DNA from: Nitrospiria bacterium
GTDB taxonomy: Bacteria > Nitrospirota > Nitrospiria > JACQBZ01
DNA length: 51,413 nucleotides
Direction: 5' to 3'
NCBI GenBank assembly: GCA_035517655.1
Contig: DATIYJ010000022.1
Coordinates: 1 to 51,413 of the forward strand
Part shown: positions 25,384-34,167 of the stretch, piece by piece
Position numbering within the stretch: position 1 is the first letter of the stretch
How the letters are laid out: every line of letters starts with the position of its first letter
Made by a program: the position numbers and the translations under genes
Notes under the pieces: generated by a model
Told to the model about the DNA's origin: nothing
Seen by the model: only the letters and a program-made list of their open reading frames with translations
Database searches by the model: none

Positions 25384-27420
25384 TTATGGGCGTTCCCGGA
25401 CCCGATTATTCCGGATTTCGGCGGCGCGGGCTTCCATTCTTTCGGCTTCGACATCCTGTTTCGTTTTTCTCAATAAATCGGCGTAATCCTCCAGGGTCGT
25501 CGCCAGTTCCGGGTTTTCCGGTCCCAGGGTTTTCTCCCAGATCGCCAACGATTGCCGGTAGAGCGGCCCGGCTTCGTCGTACCGGGCCTGATTGCGGTAG
25601 AGATCGGCCAAAGCCCGCAGGCTGAAGGCCACGGCGGGATGATCCGTCCCCCATTCTTCTTCCCGAATGGCCAACGAACGACGATAAAGCGGCTCGGCGT
25701 CCGCATACCGGCCTTGCGCCTCATAGAGTTTGGCCAAGTTGTAGAGACCCTTGGCCAGTTCCGGACTCGGCGTCGTTCCCATCATTCCAATGGCTTGGCG
25801 ATAGAGCAACTCGGCCTCGTTGTACCGCTTCCGGTTCGAGTAAAGCATGGCAAGATTGTGAAGCGCGATGATGAAATAGCTCGCATTCGACGCCGGAGTC
25901 CGCTGCCAGATCAGGATCGCGTCCCGATAGAGCGGCTCGGCCTCGTCGGACCTTCCCTGGGCGGCGTAGAGCTCCGCGAGATAGAGAAATCCCGACGCTT
26001 GAGCATCTTGTCCTTCGCCGTTCTTGGCCAGGGCGATGGCCCGGTGGTAGAGGCGCTCGGCCTCGGCGTAGCGTCCCAGGATGGTATATTGCGCTCCCAG
26101 TCCCAAGTACGGAAGACTGGTCGCGGGCGACGACGCCACGGCCGCCTCCCAAAAAACCACGGGACTCCGCCAGACGGCGTTCCGGCTCCAGCTCTCCCTT
26201 CCCCCGGCCGCCACGATCGCAATGACGATGAGGCCGGCCGTTACCCAGACCTTGGCCCGTAGCCCCTCCGCGGCGGCCGCAAGCCGCTCAAGACCTTGCA
26301 TCGCCAGCCCGGTGCCGGCCATCAAGAATCCAACAGACGGGATATAGACATAGCGCTCCGCCAAGGGAGTGATCGCGATGCCGAAGACGCCCGCCAAAAC
26401 AGCCGGGCCAAGAAAAATAAGAGCCCATCCCAGGCCGAACGACAATACGACCGCGCGACGAATGAGCGCCCAGAGGAAGAGACCCGACAACATAACGCAC
26501 GCCAGAACGGCGAGCTTCAAGAAGAGAGAAGAGGCCGTAAAAGAGACGATGAAGGGGTGGAGCGGATAGGGGAACAACATCAGCCTGAGGTAAAAACTTA
26601 AAACCGTGATCAGGCCCAAAACAGCTTCGAACGGAAAGAGTTCCTGCACGGCGAGACCGCCGCCCGGGTTTGAAATACCCGAACGCCGCATCCAAAAATA
26701 AACGCCCAGGATCAGCAACGGCGCCAGCCAGCGAACCGCGTTCCGCCGGGACAAGAGCTTGGGCCCGGAAAGATAATCGTAGAGCATGAATAACGGGAAC
26801 AATCCCACCGCCGTTTCTTTGGTCAGAAGCGCGAGGATGAATGCGAACATGGAGGAACTGAAAAACCACCTGCTTCCGCCGCGGCCGGATCGGATGTAGA
26901 GCAGCATCGAGAGGAGAATAAACGTCGCGCAGAACACATCGCTGCGGCCCGCGATCCAGGCAACGGCCTCGGCATGGGCCGGATGGACGGCAAAAAGAGA
27001 GGAGACCAGAAGCGGAAAACTTGTATAGGGGGACGGCGTGGCCTGACGGGCCGTGATTACTTTCGCCAGGAAAAAAACCAAGGCGGTGTTGAGAATATGG
27101 GCGAACCAGATCGAAAAATGATAACCGAAGGGGTTGTAGCCCCAAAGAGAAAAATCCAGAAGGTACGACAGATTGACGACGGGGCGATAATAGGCCGTCG
27201 ATGGCTTGAGAGCCGGCGCGATCAGCTGATCGGTCAGAAACCGGCTCCAGCCGTCGACCGGCGAACCAAGATTCGGGACGATTTGTTCATCATCCAGGCC
27301 CAGGCCGTTGGCCAGCACGTTGAGGTTCGCCAACAGGGCCAGGAGCACCGGAACAGCCCACAGCCACCGGTCATGCTCACCCCTTTCCAACGCTCGTTTC
27401 GCGGCATCGAGTGTCAGCAT
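25384..27420 (-). CDS. TMTC-like (GT105-type) membrane glycosyltransferase with TPR repeats
   Basis: 678 aa. The N-terminal 400 residues form about ten transmembrane helices with motifs of the TMTC O-mannosyltransferases: acidic pair in the first loop (GLDDEQIVPN), YYRPVVNLSYLLD, NPFGYHFSIWFAHILN, FAVHPAHAEAVAWIAGRSD, and LLTKETAVGLFP. From about residue 425 on there are some six tetratricopeptide repeats with the text QGRYADAEPLYRRSLAI, kinesin-light-chain style. Relatives attach mannose to secreted proteins from a lipid-linked donor. It lies between the major pilin and the minor pilins on the same strand, so pilins or the exported Thr-rich protein are candidate acceptors (inference). No strong ribosome site precedes the ATG. 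Confidence 0.82.
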   Translation of the reverse strand: MLTLDAAKRALERGEHDRWLWAVPVLLALLANLNVLANGLGLDDEQIVPNLGSPVDGWSRFLTDQLIAPALKPSTAYYRPVVNLSYLLDFSLWGYNPFGYHFSIWFAHILNTALVFFLAKVITARQATPSPYTSFPLLVSSLFAVHPAHAEAVAWIAGRSDVFCATFILLSMLLYIRSGRGGSRWFFSSSMFAFILALLTKETAVGLFPLFMLYDYLSGPKLLSRRNAVRWLAPLLILGVYFWMRRSGISNPGGGLAVQELFPFEAVLGLITVLSFYLRLMLFPYPLHPFIVSFTASSLFLKLAVLACVMLSGLFLWALIRRAVVLSFGLGWALIFLGPAVLAGVFGIAITPLAERYVYIPSVGFLMAGTGLAMQGLERLAAAAEGLRAKVWVTAGLIVIAIVAAGGRESWSRNAVWRSPVVFWEAAVASSPATSLPYLGLGAQYTILGRYAEAERLYHRAIALAKNGEGQDAQASGFLYLAELYAAQGRSDEAEPLYRDAILIWQRTPASNASYFIIALHNLAMLYSNRKRYNEAELLYRQAIGMMGTTPSPELAKGLYNLAKLYEAQGRYADAEPLYRRSLAIREEEWGTDHPAVAFSLRALADLYRNQARYDEAGPLYRQSLAIWEKTLGPENPELATTLEDYADLLRKTKQDVEAERMEARAAEIRNNRVRERP

Positions 27421-27485
27421 TTTCCGAACGGCTTTACAACCTGTTGGGATTTTTTTTGAACCGCCAAAACCTCTGATGAGAACAT

Positions 27486-27515
27486 CGCAGGGAGAGGAGG
27501 CCTCCTCTCCCTGCG
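27486..27515 (-). terminator. Perfect 30-nt palindrome downstream of the major pilin gene
   Basis: Two 15-nt arms are exactly complementary with no spacer. It lies 82 nt after the pilin stop. On the minus strand an eight-A run (TTTTTTTT on plus) lies beyond it rather than a U-tract, so it is more likely an mRNA-stabilising or attenuating hairpin than a simple terminator. Confidence 0.5.
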
Positions 27516-27596
27516 CCTTGGCCTTTTCACGCGGACCGGATGCCGATCAAACAAACCCGGCCGATAAGACGGCTAAGACGGCGATGACCGTCCCGT

Positions 27597-28037
27597 TTAA
27601 CAATTGGTCTTCGTCGCCAAAGTCAAAGCCCCCGTCAATCCGTTATAACTCGCCTGGGCGCCGCGGCCGGACCCTCCGCAAGACGTGGCGGCCGCATTGC
27701 AGGTTAAGTTGCCGCCGGCGCAGATTCCAAAGGTGTCCGGACTGCCGCCGGAGAACGCGGAGGTAACGACCCCGCTGCCGCTGAGACTGACCAATGTGAA
27801 TACGTTCGAATAAAAGGTTCCGGCCGCGCCGGTCGTGGGCAGGGCCTTCAAGCTGTTAATGGCCAACGCCAGCTGGGCGTTGAACTGGCCGAAGGTGCCG
27901 TCAATGGCCGCGTTTTTGGAGTCCGTGAGGATGGTCCCGAACTGGACCATCGCCACGGCGCCGAGAATTCCCAAGATGACAATGATCAGGACCAGCTCGA
28001 TCAGCGTGAACCCTTTTTCATTCTTCAGCATCTTCAT
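27597..28037 (-). CDS. pilA: Type IV major pilin
   Basis: 146 aa with the class III leader MKMLKNEKGFTLIEL (cleavage after Gly, Phe +1, Glu +5) and a long hydrophobic helix (LVLIIVILGILGAVAMVQF). The C-terminal domain has cysteines at ICAGG, LTCNA, SCGGS and the terminal KTNC, able to form a disulfide loop like classic pilins. ATG at 28037 is chosen because AAGGAG lies 7 nt upstream; the longer frame to 28184 is not coding. It sits just after the atypical prepilin and downstream of the sigma-54-type promoter. The designation as major pilin is by position and structure. Confidence 0.88.
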   Translation of the reverse strand: MKMLKNEKGFTLIELVLIIVILGILGAVAMVQFGTILTDSKNAAIDGTFGQFNAQLALAINSLKALPTTGAAGTFYSNVFTLVSLSGSGVVTSAFSGGSPDTFGICAGGNLTCNAAATSCGGSGRGAQASYNGLTGALTLATKTNC

Positions 28038-28128
28038 GCGCTCTCTCCTTTGTTTTGATGACGGTTGATGGATCGACGATCGACCTCGGCTGTCCGAACC
28101 GGAATCTCCATCTTTCAAGAGCTGTCGA

Positions 28129-28521
28129 TCACCATTTCTCGTACCCCTTCGTTGTCGAATAAACGCGCCCGTTCGAAGGATCATATCCGAAGGGGTTTCC
28201 GAACGGATCGACGGGATTGCCGGATTCGTCCAACGCCTTGGTTTTCAAATACTGGTCCGTAAAGAGGGTTCCTTCTTTGATGGGGAGCGTATAATGTTCC
28301 CGCATCAGATCCTTCAAGTCGGCCGGAATTTTCTGTCGGGTGAGCACGTACACCTGAACCGCCTTTCGAAGGTTCCCCAGCGAGATCTGCAGGGCCGCCT
28401 CCCGCGCGGCCTGGGCCATCCGTTGGTACTTCGGAATCAGCACTCCGATAAAGATCGAGATCAGGACCACAACGATCAGCGTATCAATGATACCGAGGCC
28501 CTGTTCCCCTTTGAGCCGCAT
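28129..28521 (-). CDS. Atypical prepilin-like protein (Asp at +5)
   Basis: 130 aa. A short leader (MRLKGEQG) is followed by LGIIDTLIVVVLISIFIGVLI, so the expected Glu at +5 is Asp and the Phe at +1 is Leu. After the helix come GNLRKAVQVYVLTRQKIPADLKDL and a Gly/Pro-rich tail with DPFGNPFGYD, a pattern of GspG-like pseudopilins. It lies immediately downstream of a -24/-12 promoter and 91 nt upstream of the major pilin. It may be a minor pilin or a pilin-like regulator of assembly. Confidence 0.8.
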   Translation of the reverse strand: MRLKGEQGLGIIDTLIVVVLISIFIGVLIPKYQRMAQAAREAALQISLGNLRKAVQVYVLTRQKIPADLKDLMREHYTLPIKEGTLFTDQYLKTKALDESGNPVDPFGNPFGYDPSNGRVYSTTKGYEKW

Positions 28522-28576
28522 CTATATTTTTCGGATCCATGGCCAGCCGGATTCGTAAACCACATTAGAAGATGAA

Positions 28577-28591
28577 GCAAAGCTCATGCCA
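28577..28591 (-). promoter_or_regulatory. Sigma-54 (-24/-12) promoter upstream of the pilin genes
   Basis: Minus strand TGGCAT-GAGCT-TTGC followed by T fits the consensus TGGCAC-N5-TTGC with the invariant GG-N10-GC. It lies about 55 nt before the ATG of the atypical prepilin gene and just downstream of the sigma-54 activator gene, which is its natural regulator. Confidence 0.82.
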
Positions 28592-28694
28592 AATGGCCTT
28601 GGAGATTACCCTACGCTATTTCAATCTGTTAACTACTACCATTATAGCAGATGCCCAAAATCGCGAGTATTCCCGTGCACAAGTGTCACCGGAA

Positions 28695-30062
28695 TTACCC
28701 AAGTCCGTATTTCTTCATTTTGTTGTAGAGATGCTTCCGGCTGATGCCCAAACGCTTCGCGGCCGCGCTTCGATGGTCCTGTTCATCGGTCAGCGCCTGT
28801 TCGATTAATTTTTTCTCGATGTCCGAACTGACCCGTTCCAAATGGTCGCGAAGGCGGCCGTTGCCCATCGGTTCGGACGGCATCGTGGCCGGCGGCTGAA
28901 CGGCGTCCTGAAGATCATCGAGATCAAGAACATCGGCCTCGGCCAGGACGACCGCCCGCTGAATAACGTTCTCAAGCTCCCGGACATTCCCCGGCCACCG
29001 TTGACGAAGCAGCCAGGTCAGGGCCGGCTCGCCGATCCGACCGACACGGCGATTGAATTTTTTCGCATACAGCTTGAGAAAGGCTTCCGCCAGAACCGGG
29101 ATATCTTCCAACCGCTCCCGGAGGGGGGGCAGATGAATATTCACGACGTTCAGGCGGAAGAACAGGTCCTCGCGAAAACGGCCGGCCTTTACGGCCTCGC
29201 TCAAATCCCGATTCGTTGCGGCGATGATCCGAATGTCCACCGGAATGGGCTTGATCCCGCCGACGCGTTCAATCTCGCGTTCCTGCAGCACGCGAAGGAT
29301 CTTGGCCTGCATGCCCGTCGCCATCTCGCTCACTTCATCCAAAAACAGGGTTCCTTCATGGGCCGACTCGAATTTTCCCAGCCGTTGCTGGTAGGCCCCG
29401 GTGAAGGACCCCTTTTCATGTCCGAACAACTCGGCCTCTAGCAAACTCTCCGGGATGCTGGCGCAGTTCACGGTGAGAAACGGCCGGGCCCGGCGAGGAC
29501 TCCGCCGATGGATGGACCGGGCCACCAATTCTTTGCCCGTCCCGCTCTCGCCGGTAACCAGCACGGTGACATCGCTGTCGGCCACTTTATGGATCAGGTC
29601 GAAAACCTTCCGCATGGCCGGGCTCTCCCCCAACATCGCCGATGTTTCCTCGCCCCAGTGACGGTTCAGTCGCCGGACTTCCTCTTGGAGGCGACAACGT
29701 TCCACGGCCCGTTTAATCACGATTCGCATCTCATTCAGATCGAACGGCTTCGTAAAATAGTCATAGGCCCCTTTCTGCAAGGTCTCGATCGCCACCTTTT
29801 TGGAACCGAACGCCGTCATGAGGATCACCACAAGTTCCGGATCAAACTCTTTCATCTTGTCCAGCGCGAGCAGGCCGTTGAGCCGGGGCATTTTGATGTC
29901 CATCAGGACGATCTTAAACTGCCCGGACTTCAATTTCTCAAGGGCCTCCCATCCGTCCGAGGCCGTCGCGAAGGAGTAGCCTTCCTTTTTCAAGGCCTCG
30001 CTCAGGAAAAAGCGAAGGGCCTCTTCATCGTCGACAATCAGGATTTGCGGTGAAAGTTCCAT
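28695..30062 (-). CDS. Sigma-54-dependent response regulator (PilR-like)
   Basis: 455 aa of NtrC layout. The receiver domain (1-120) has the phospho-acceptor Asp in VLMDIKMP near residue 55 and the acidic pocket VDDEE. The AAA+ domain (about 140-370) has Walker A GESGTGKE, the sigma-54 contact loop as GSFTGA (a common variant of GAFTGA), and Walker B LFLDEV. A Fis-type HTH (about 415-455, AAKRLGISRKHLYNKMKKYG) ends the protein. It is preceded 44 nt upstream by a histidine kinase gene and followed by a sigma-54-type promoter for the pilins, as in PilS-PilR systems. Confidence 0.94.
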   Translation of the reverse strand: MELSPQILIVDDEEALRFFLSEALKKEGYSFATASDGWEALEKLKSGQFKIVLMDIKMPRLNGLLALDKMKEFDPELVVILMTAFGSKKVAIETLQKGAYDYFTKPFDLNEMRIVIKRAVERCRLQEEVRRLNRHWGEETSAMLGESPAMRKVFDLIHKVADSDVTVLVTGESGTGKELVARSIHRRSPRRARPFLTVNCASIPESLLEAELFGHEKGSFTGAYQQRLGKFESAHEGTLFLDEVSEMATGMQAKILRVLQEREIERVGGIKPIPVDIRIIAATNRDLSEAVKAGRFREDLFFRLNVVNIHLPPLRERLEDIPVLAEAFLKLYAKKFNRRVGRIGEPALTWLLRQRWPGNVRELENVIQRAVVLAEADVLDLDDLQDAVQPPATMPSEPMGNGRLRDHLERVSSDIEKKLIEQALTDEQDHRSAAAKRLGISRKHLYNKMKKYGLG

Positions 30063-30106
30063 TCAACGCTCATGATCGGGCGGACGCCACCCGTCCCGAT
30101 GGCGAA

Positions 30107-31255
30107 TTATTTGACCGGCAACTCGATCGCGAAGACCGTCTCCCCGTTGCCGCTTTCAACCTCGATCGTCCCGCCTTGCGCGGTCACGACCTGGTGCGTA
30201 ATGGCCAGGCCCAGACCGGTTCCGCCTTCCTTGGTGGTATAAAACGGATCGAAGATCCGCTTGTAGTCGTCGGGCGGAATCGTCGAATCCGTATTCGCGA
30301 TCTTGATCGACACCCGGCGCGCCCTGGAAGGGTCCGGACCGGCTTGCACCGCCGTTTTCACCCGAACCGTTCCCGCATTCGGAATCGCCTGCACGGCATT
30401 CCGAAGCACGTTTAAAACGGCCTGGAGCATCGCCTCCCGGTCCAGCAGGATTTCGGAGATCCGCGGATCATACTCCTGAAGGATGGTAATCTGTTTTGTG
30501 TTTCTTTCATAGCCGCACAGCTCAACGGCGTCGTGAACCAACCGGTTCAGATCCACTTTTTCGATCAGACCGCTGGCCGGGCGGGCGAGCCGCAAGAGGC
30601 GCTCCACCACCCTGTCCAGCCGGTTCACTTCCCCCACGATCGTCTCGGCATACTTCTGCTCCGACGGCGAATCGGCGGATTCTTGCAGAAGTTGAGCCAA
30701 TCCTTTAACCGCCCCCAAGGGGTTTCGGATCTCGTGCGCCACGCCGGCCGCAAGCGTTCCCAGTGCCGCCAGGCGTTCCGTTCGCTGGAGTTGTTCCTGC
30801 ATCGCCAGTTTGGAAACCATCTGATTGAAGTCCCGCCCGAGGTAGGCGAACTCCTCCGTCAAATCCAACCGGAGGTTTGTCCGGAAGTCTCCGATCGTGA
30901 CACGGTTGATCGCTTCCTGAAGCCGTTTCATCGGCTGAACCAGGGCGTACGAAATGAACAACCCGACCACCAAGGCCACCAGCCCGCTGAGGAGAAAGAC
31001 GGGTATGATGCCGGTGATGGCGCTGTGAAATTCGGTCATTCCCGCGATTCGGCCGGAGGCTTCCGCGGAGAGGACGGCCCTGGAGATCAGATACACCGAG
31101 ATGTAAGTCGGCGCGAGTGAAAATAAGATCAGGAAAAAGGGGATGAAAAAAAAGAGGCTGAGTTGAACGTGGCGTTTAAAGAGAAAGGAGGACAGCCCAT
31201 GATCAAGACCGTCACCGGGCTGCACGAATTTAGCCACCGCCGCCTTTGAAGACAT
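30107..31255 (-). CDS. Sensor histidine kinase (PilS-like position)
   Basis: 382 aa. Two transmembrane helices (about 30-54 and 82-106) flank a short periplasmic part, followed by a HAMP domain, a HisKA domain with the phospho-His in GVAHEIRNPLGAVKG near residue 175, and a HATPase_c domain with N-box LNVLRNAVQAIP and G-box GTGLGLAI. It lacks the six-helix input region of classic PilS, so the signal may differ. It overlaps the pilC stop by 26 bp; an in-frame GTG at 31237 would shorten the overlap. It is paired with the sigma-54 response regulator. Confidence 0.93.
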   Translation of the reverse strand: MSSKAAVAKFVQPGDGLDHGLSSFLFKRHVQLSLFFFIPFFLILFSLAPTYISVYLISRAVLSAEASGRIAGMTEFHSAITGIIPVFLLSGLVALVVGLFISYALVQPMKRLQEAINRVTIGDFRTNLRLDLTEEFAYLGRDFNQMVSKLAMQEQLQRTERLAALGTLAAGVAHEIRNPLGAVKGLAQLLQESADSPSEQKYAETIVGEVNRLDRVVERLLRLARPASGLIEKVDLNRLVHDAVELCGYERNTKQITILQEYDPRISEILLDREAMLQAVLNVLRNAVQAIPNAGTVRVKTAVQAGPDPSRARRVSIKIANTDSTIPPDDYKRIFDPFYTTKEGGTGLGLAITHQVVTAQGGTIEVESGNGETVFAIELPVK

Positions 31256-32453
31256 TGATCAGGTTCCACCAGGGCATGAAGATGGCCAGGGCCAGAAACA
31301 GGACGACCCCGCCGATGACCGCCAGCAACAGCGGCTCCAGGGAGGTGGACAGGTTTCGAATGGAATACTCCACCTCTTGATCGTAATATTCCGACACCTT
31401 CATCAGCATCTCTTCCATCTTTCCGGTCTGCTCGCCGATGGAGACCATCTGGATCACCACCGGCGGAAAAATGCGGCTGACCTGCATGGGCTGGACGATG
31501 CCGCGGCCCTGCCGTGCGCTGTCCCGAATGTTGTCCACCACGCGGGAAATGACGGTATTCCCGACCGTCTGAGAAACGATCTCGAGGGTTTGCAGGATCG
31601 AAAGCCCGCTGCGGGTCAAGGTTCCGAAGACGCGGGCGAACCGGGAAAGGGCCGTCTTCAGAAAGATGGTTCCAAAAACCGGCAGTTTAATCTTCACTCC
31701 GTCCCACCAAAGCCGGCCCGCTTCCGTCCGGACGTAGGTCCGCGTCGAAAAAGTGACCGAGACGATGACCGCCAAGATAAGCCACCAATAGCTCTGGAAC
31801 CCGTTGTTGATTCCGATGAGGATGCGGGTCGGCAGCGGCAGTTGGGCTTTAAAACTGGCATAGAGGGCCGCAAACCGAGGAATCACAAACTGCAATAAAA
31901 TGATGAACGCAATCACCAAGGCTCCGATCACGATCTTGGGATAACGGGTGGCGGCCTTGATCCGGGCGCGGGTCGTGGCCTCATGCTCCGCAAGGGTCGC
32001 CAGACGTTGCAGAATCTCATCCAGCACGCCCCCGGTCTCGCCGGCGCGGATCATGCTCACGTAGAGGTTGCTGAACACCGACGGATGTTTTGCGAGGGCG
32101 TCCGAAAAGGAGCTGCCGCCTTCCACATCCTTGCGAACCTGCACGATCACATCCTTCAGCCGTTTGTTCTCGGTCTGCTCAATCAGGGCATCGAAGCTGG
32201 ACATAAAAGGCAGGCCGGCCGAGATCAGCGTGGCGAGCTGTCTTGAAAAGATGATCAGGGCCTCGGGAGAAACGCGCGTGAAGCGGTCCAAAACATCGGC
32301 CACCCCAAGTTTTTTCCGCATCTCCTCAATCGAAACGGGGTGATAGCCGAGATGGTCCAACTGAGTGGCCACGGCGTCCCGGCTGGAGGTCTCGATCGTG
32401 CCGGTGGACAAAGAGCCGTATTTATCCCGTGCGCGGTACTGGAAAACCGGCAT
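31230..32453 (-). CDS. pilC: Type IV pilus inner-membrane platform protein PilC
   Basis: 407-aa polytopic inner-membrane protein with two GspF domains (about 70-195 and 275-395) and three transmembrane helices (near 170, 215 and 380). Typical text includes FSRQLATLISAGLPF, YVSMIRAGETGGVLDEIL and VQMVSIGEQTGKMEEML. It is the platform rotated by PilB. ATG at 32453 lies 1 nt after the pilB stop; the 50-residue in-frame extension overlaps pilB and is not coding. Confidence 0.95.
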   Translation of the reverse strand: MPVFQYRARDKYGSLSTGTIETSSRDAVATQLDHLGYHPVSIEEMRKKLGVADVLDRFTRVSPEALIIFSRQLATLISAGLPFMSSFDALIEQTENKRLKDVIVQVRKDVEGGSSFSDALAKHPSVFSNLYVSMIRAGETGGVLDEILQRLATLAEHEATTRARIKAATRYPKIVIGALVIAFIILLQFVIPRFAALYASFKAQLPLPTRILIGINNGFQSYWWLILAVIVSVTFSTRTYVRTEAGRLWWDGVKIKLPVFGTIFLKTALSRFARVFGTLTRSGLSILQTLEIVSQTVGNTVISRVVDNIRDSARQGRGIVQPMQVSRIFPPVVIQMVSIGEQTGKMEEMLMKVSEYYDQEVEYSIRNLSTSLEPLLLAVIGGVVLFLALAIFMPWWNLINVFKGGGG

Positions 32454-32454
32454 G

Positions 32455-34167
32455 CTACGCCTCGATTTCTTGAGTGACGCGCAAGACTTCCTCCAGCGTC
32501 GTAAGGCCTCTGACGGCGGCGGCCAGTCCTTGCAGACGCAACCCGACGAACCCGGACTGGACCGCTTGATTGCGGATCGTGCCGGAAGAGGCCTTGGCGA
32601 CAATCAGGTTTCGAATCGCCTCATCGACGGGAAGCAGCTCATAGATGCCGGCCCGGCCCAAATAGCCGGTATTCCGGCATTGCTGGCATCCGCTTCCCTT
32701 GACGAGATGGATCTCCTTTCGTCCGTCGAGGAGCTTCTCCAGGTTCAGGCTTTTGACCAGATCCGGAGTCGGCGTGAACGGACCCTTGCAATGGGCGCAG
32801 ACCTTTCGAACCAGCCGCTGGGCCATGACTCCGATCAAGGACGAGGCCACCAGAAACGGCTCGGCGCCCATGTCCAGAAGCCGGGCCATGGCGCCCGCCG
32901 CGTCGTTGGTGTGCAGCGTTGAGAAAACCAGATGGCCCGTCAGGGCCGCCTGGATCGCGATCGAGACCGTTTCGGTGTCCCGGATCTCGCCCACCATGAT
33001 CACGTTGGGGTCCTGCCGCAGAATGGAGCGCAGGCCGTTGGCGAACGTGATGCCCACCTTGGAATTCACCTGGACCTGGTTGATGTACTTGAGTTGATAT
33101 TCAACGGGGTCCTCGATCGTGATCACATTCTTTTCGATGGAATTGATGCGGTTCAACGCGGCGTAGAGCGTGGTGGTCTTCCCGCTCCCCGTCGGACCGG
33201 TGACGAGCAACAGGCCGTACGGCCGACGGATCATTTTTTCGAACTTTTTCAAATTGTCCGCCGAAAACCCCATCTCTTCCAGGCCGAGAAGGATGCTCCC
33301 CTTGTCGAGGAGCCGCATCACGAGCTTTTCGCCGAAGATCGTGGGGAGTGTGGACAGTCGGATGTCCACGTCCTTTTCGCCCACCTTCATCTGAATCCGG
33401 CCGTCCTGTGGAACCCGCTTCTCGGCGATGTCCAGATCGGCCATGATCTTGATGCGGGAAACGACGCCCGCTTGAAGGTTCCGCGGCGGGGTCATTACCT
33501 CCCGGAGCATCCCGTCGACCCGATAGCGGATGCGCAGCACCTCGGCGTCCGGTTCGATATGAATATCACTCGCGCCTTCCCGGACGGCCTGGGCGATCAT
33601 GGTGTTCACCAGCTTGATCATCGGCGTATCGTCCCCGATGCGCTGGAGATCGATCACCTGCTCTTCCGGCATCACGCCGTATCCCTGGATATCGGCCTCC
33701 TTCGCCGCCTCTTCCATGGTCGAGGTGGCGCTGTAGAAACGATCAATGGCCTTCATCACCTCGGATTCCGAACTCACAACCGGCTGGATCTCCATGCCGG
33801 TCGCCCGGCGGAGGTCGTCGATGGCAAAGACGTTGAGCGGATCGACCATGGCGAGGGTGAGAATCCGGTCCTTTTTGAAGACCGGGATGACTTGATGGCG
33901 ACGGGCCATCGTTTCCGGAATAATCTTGACGACATCCGGATCAATGATGATGCTGGAAAGCGTCACCGGCTGGATGCCCATCTGCTTCCCGAGCACTTTG
34001 ATGATGTCTTCCTCGGTGACGAAACCCATGCTCCGGAAGATGGTCCCGATCCGGCCGCCGTGGAGTTTCTGTTCGCTGAGCGCGCGCTCAAGCTGTTCGC
34101 GGCTGATCAACCCTTCCGCGATCAGCATTTCCCCCAGCATTTTCCGTTTCTGTTGCGGTAACGGCAT
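32455..34167 (-). CDS. pilB: Type IV pilus extension ATPase PilB with MshEN-type N-terminus
   Basis: 570-aa cytoplasmic hexameric ATPase that powers pilus extension. The N-terminal 65 residues contain two tandem MshEN-like units (LGEMLIAEGLISREQLERAL and RIGTIFRSMGFVTEEDIIKV), a fold that in relatives binds c-di-GMP. The ATPase core has Walker A GPTGSGKTTT, the Asp box, Walker B GEIRDTETV and His box TLHTND, plus a zinc tetracysteine (CAHC...CQQC). ATG at 34167 is chosen with AAGG 6 nt upstream; an in-frame start at 34218 is less likely. The retraction ATPase PilT is not nearby. Confidence 0.95.
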   Translation of the reverse strand: MPLPQQKRKMLGEMLIAEGLISREQLERALSEQKLHGGRIGTIFRSMGFVTEEDIIKVLGKQMGIQPVTLSSIIIDPDVVKIIPETMARRHQVIPVFKKDRILTLAMVDPLNVFAIDDLRRATGMEIQPVVSSESEVMKAIDRFYSATSTMEEAAKEADIQGYGVMPEEQVIDLQRIGDDTPMIKLVNTMIAQAVREGASDIHIEPDAEVLRIRYRVDGMLREVMTPPRNLQAGVVSRIKIMADLDIAEKRVPQDGRIQMKVGEKDVDIRLSTLPTIFGEKLVMRLLDKGSILLGLEEMGFSADNLKKFEKMIRRPYGLLLVTGPTGSGKTTTLYAALNRINSIEKNVITIEDPVEYQLKYINQVQVNSKVGITFANGLRSILRQDPNVIMVGEIRDTETVSIAIQAALTGHLVFSTLHTNDAAGAMARLLDMGAEPFLVASSLIGVMAQRLVRKVCAHCKGPFTPTPDLVKSLNLEKLLDGRKEIHLVKGSGCQQCRNTGYLGRAGIYELLPVDEAIRNLIVAKASSGTIRNQAVQSGFVGLRLQGLAAAVRGLTTLEEVLRVTQEIEA

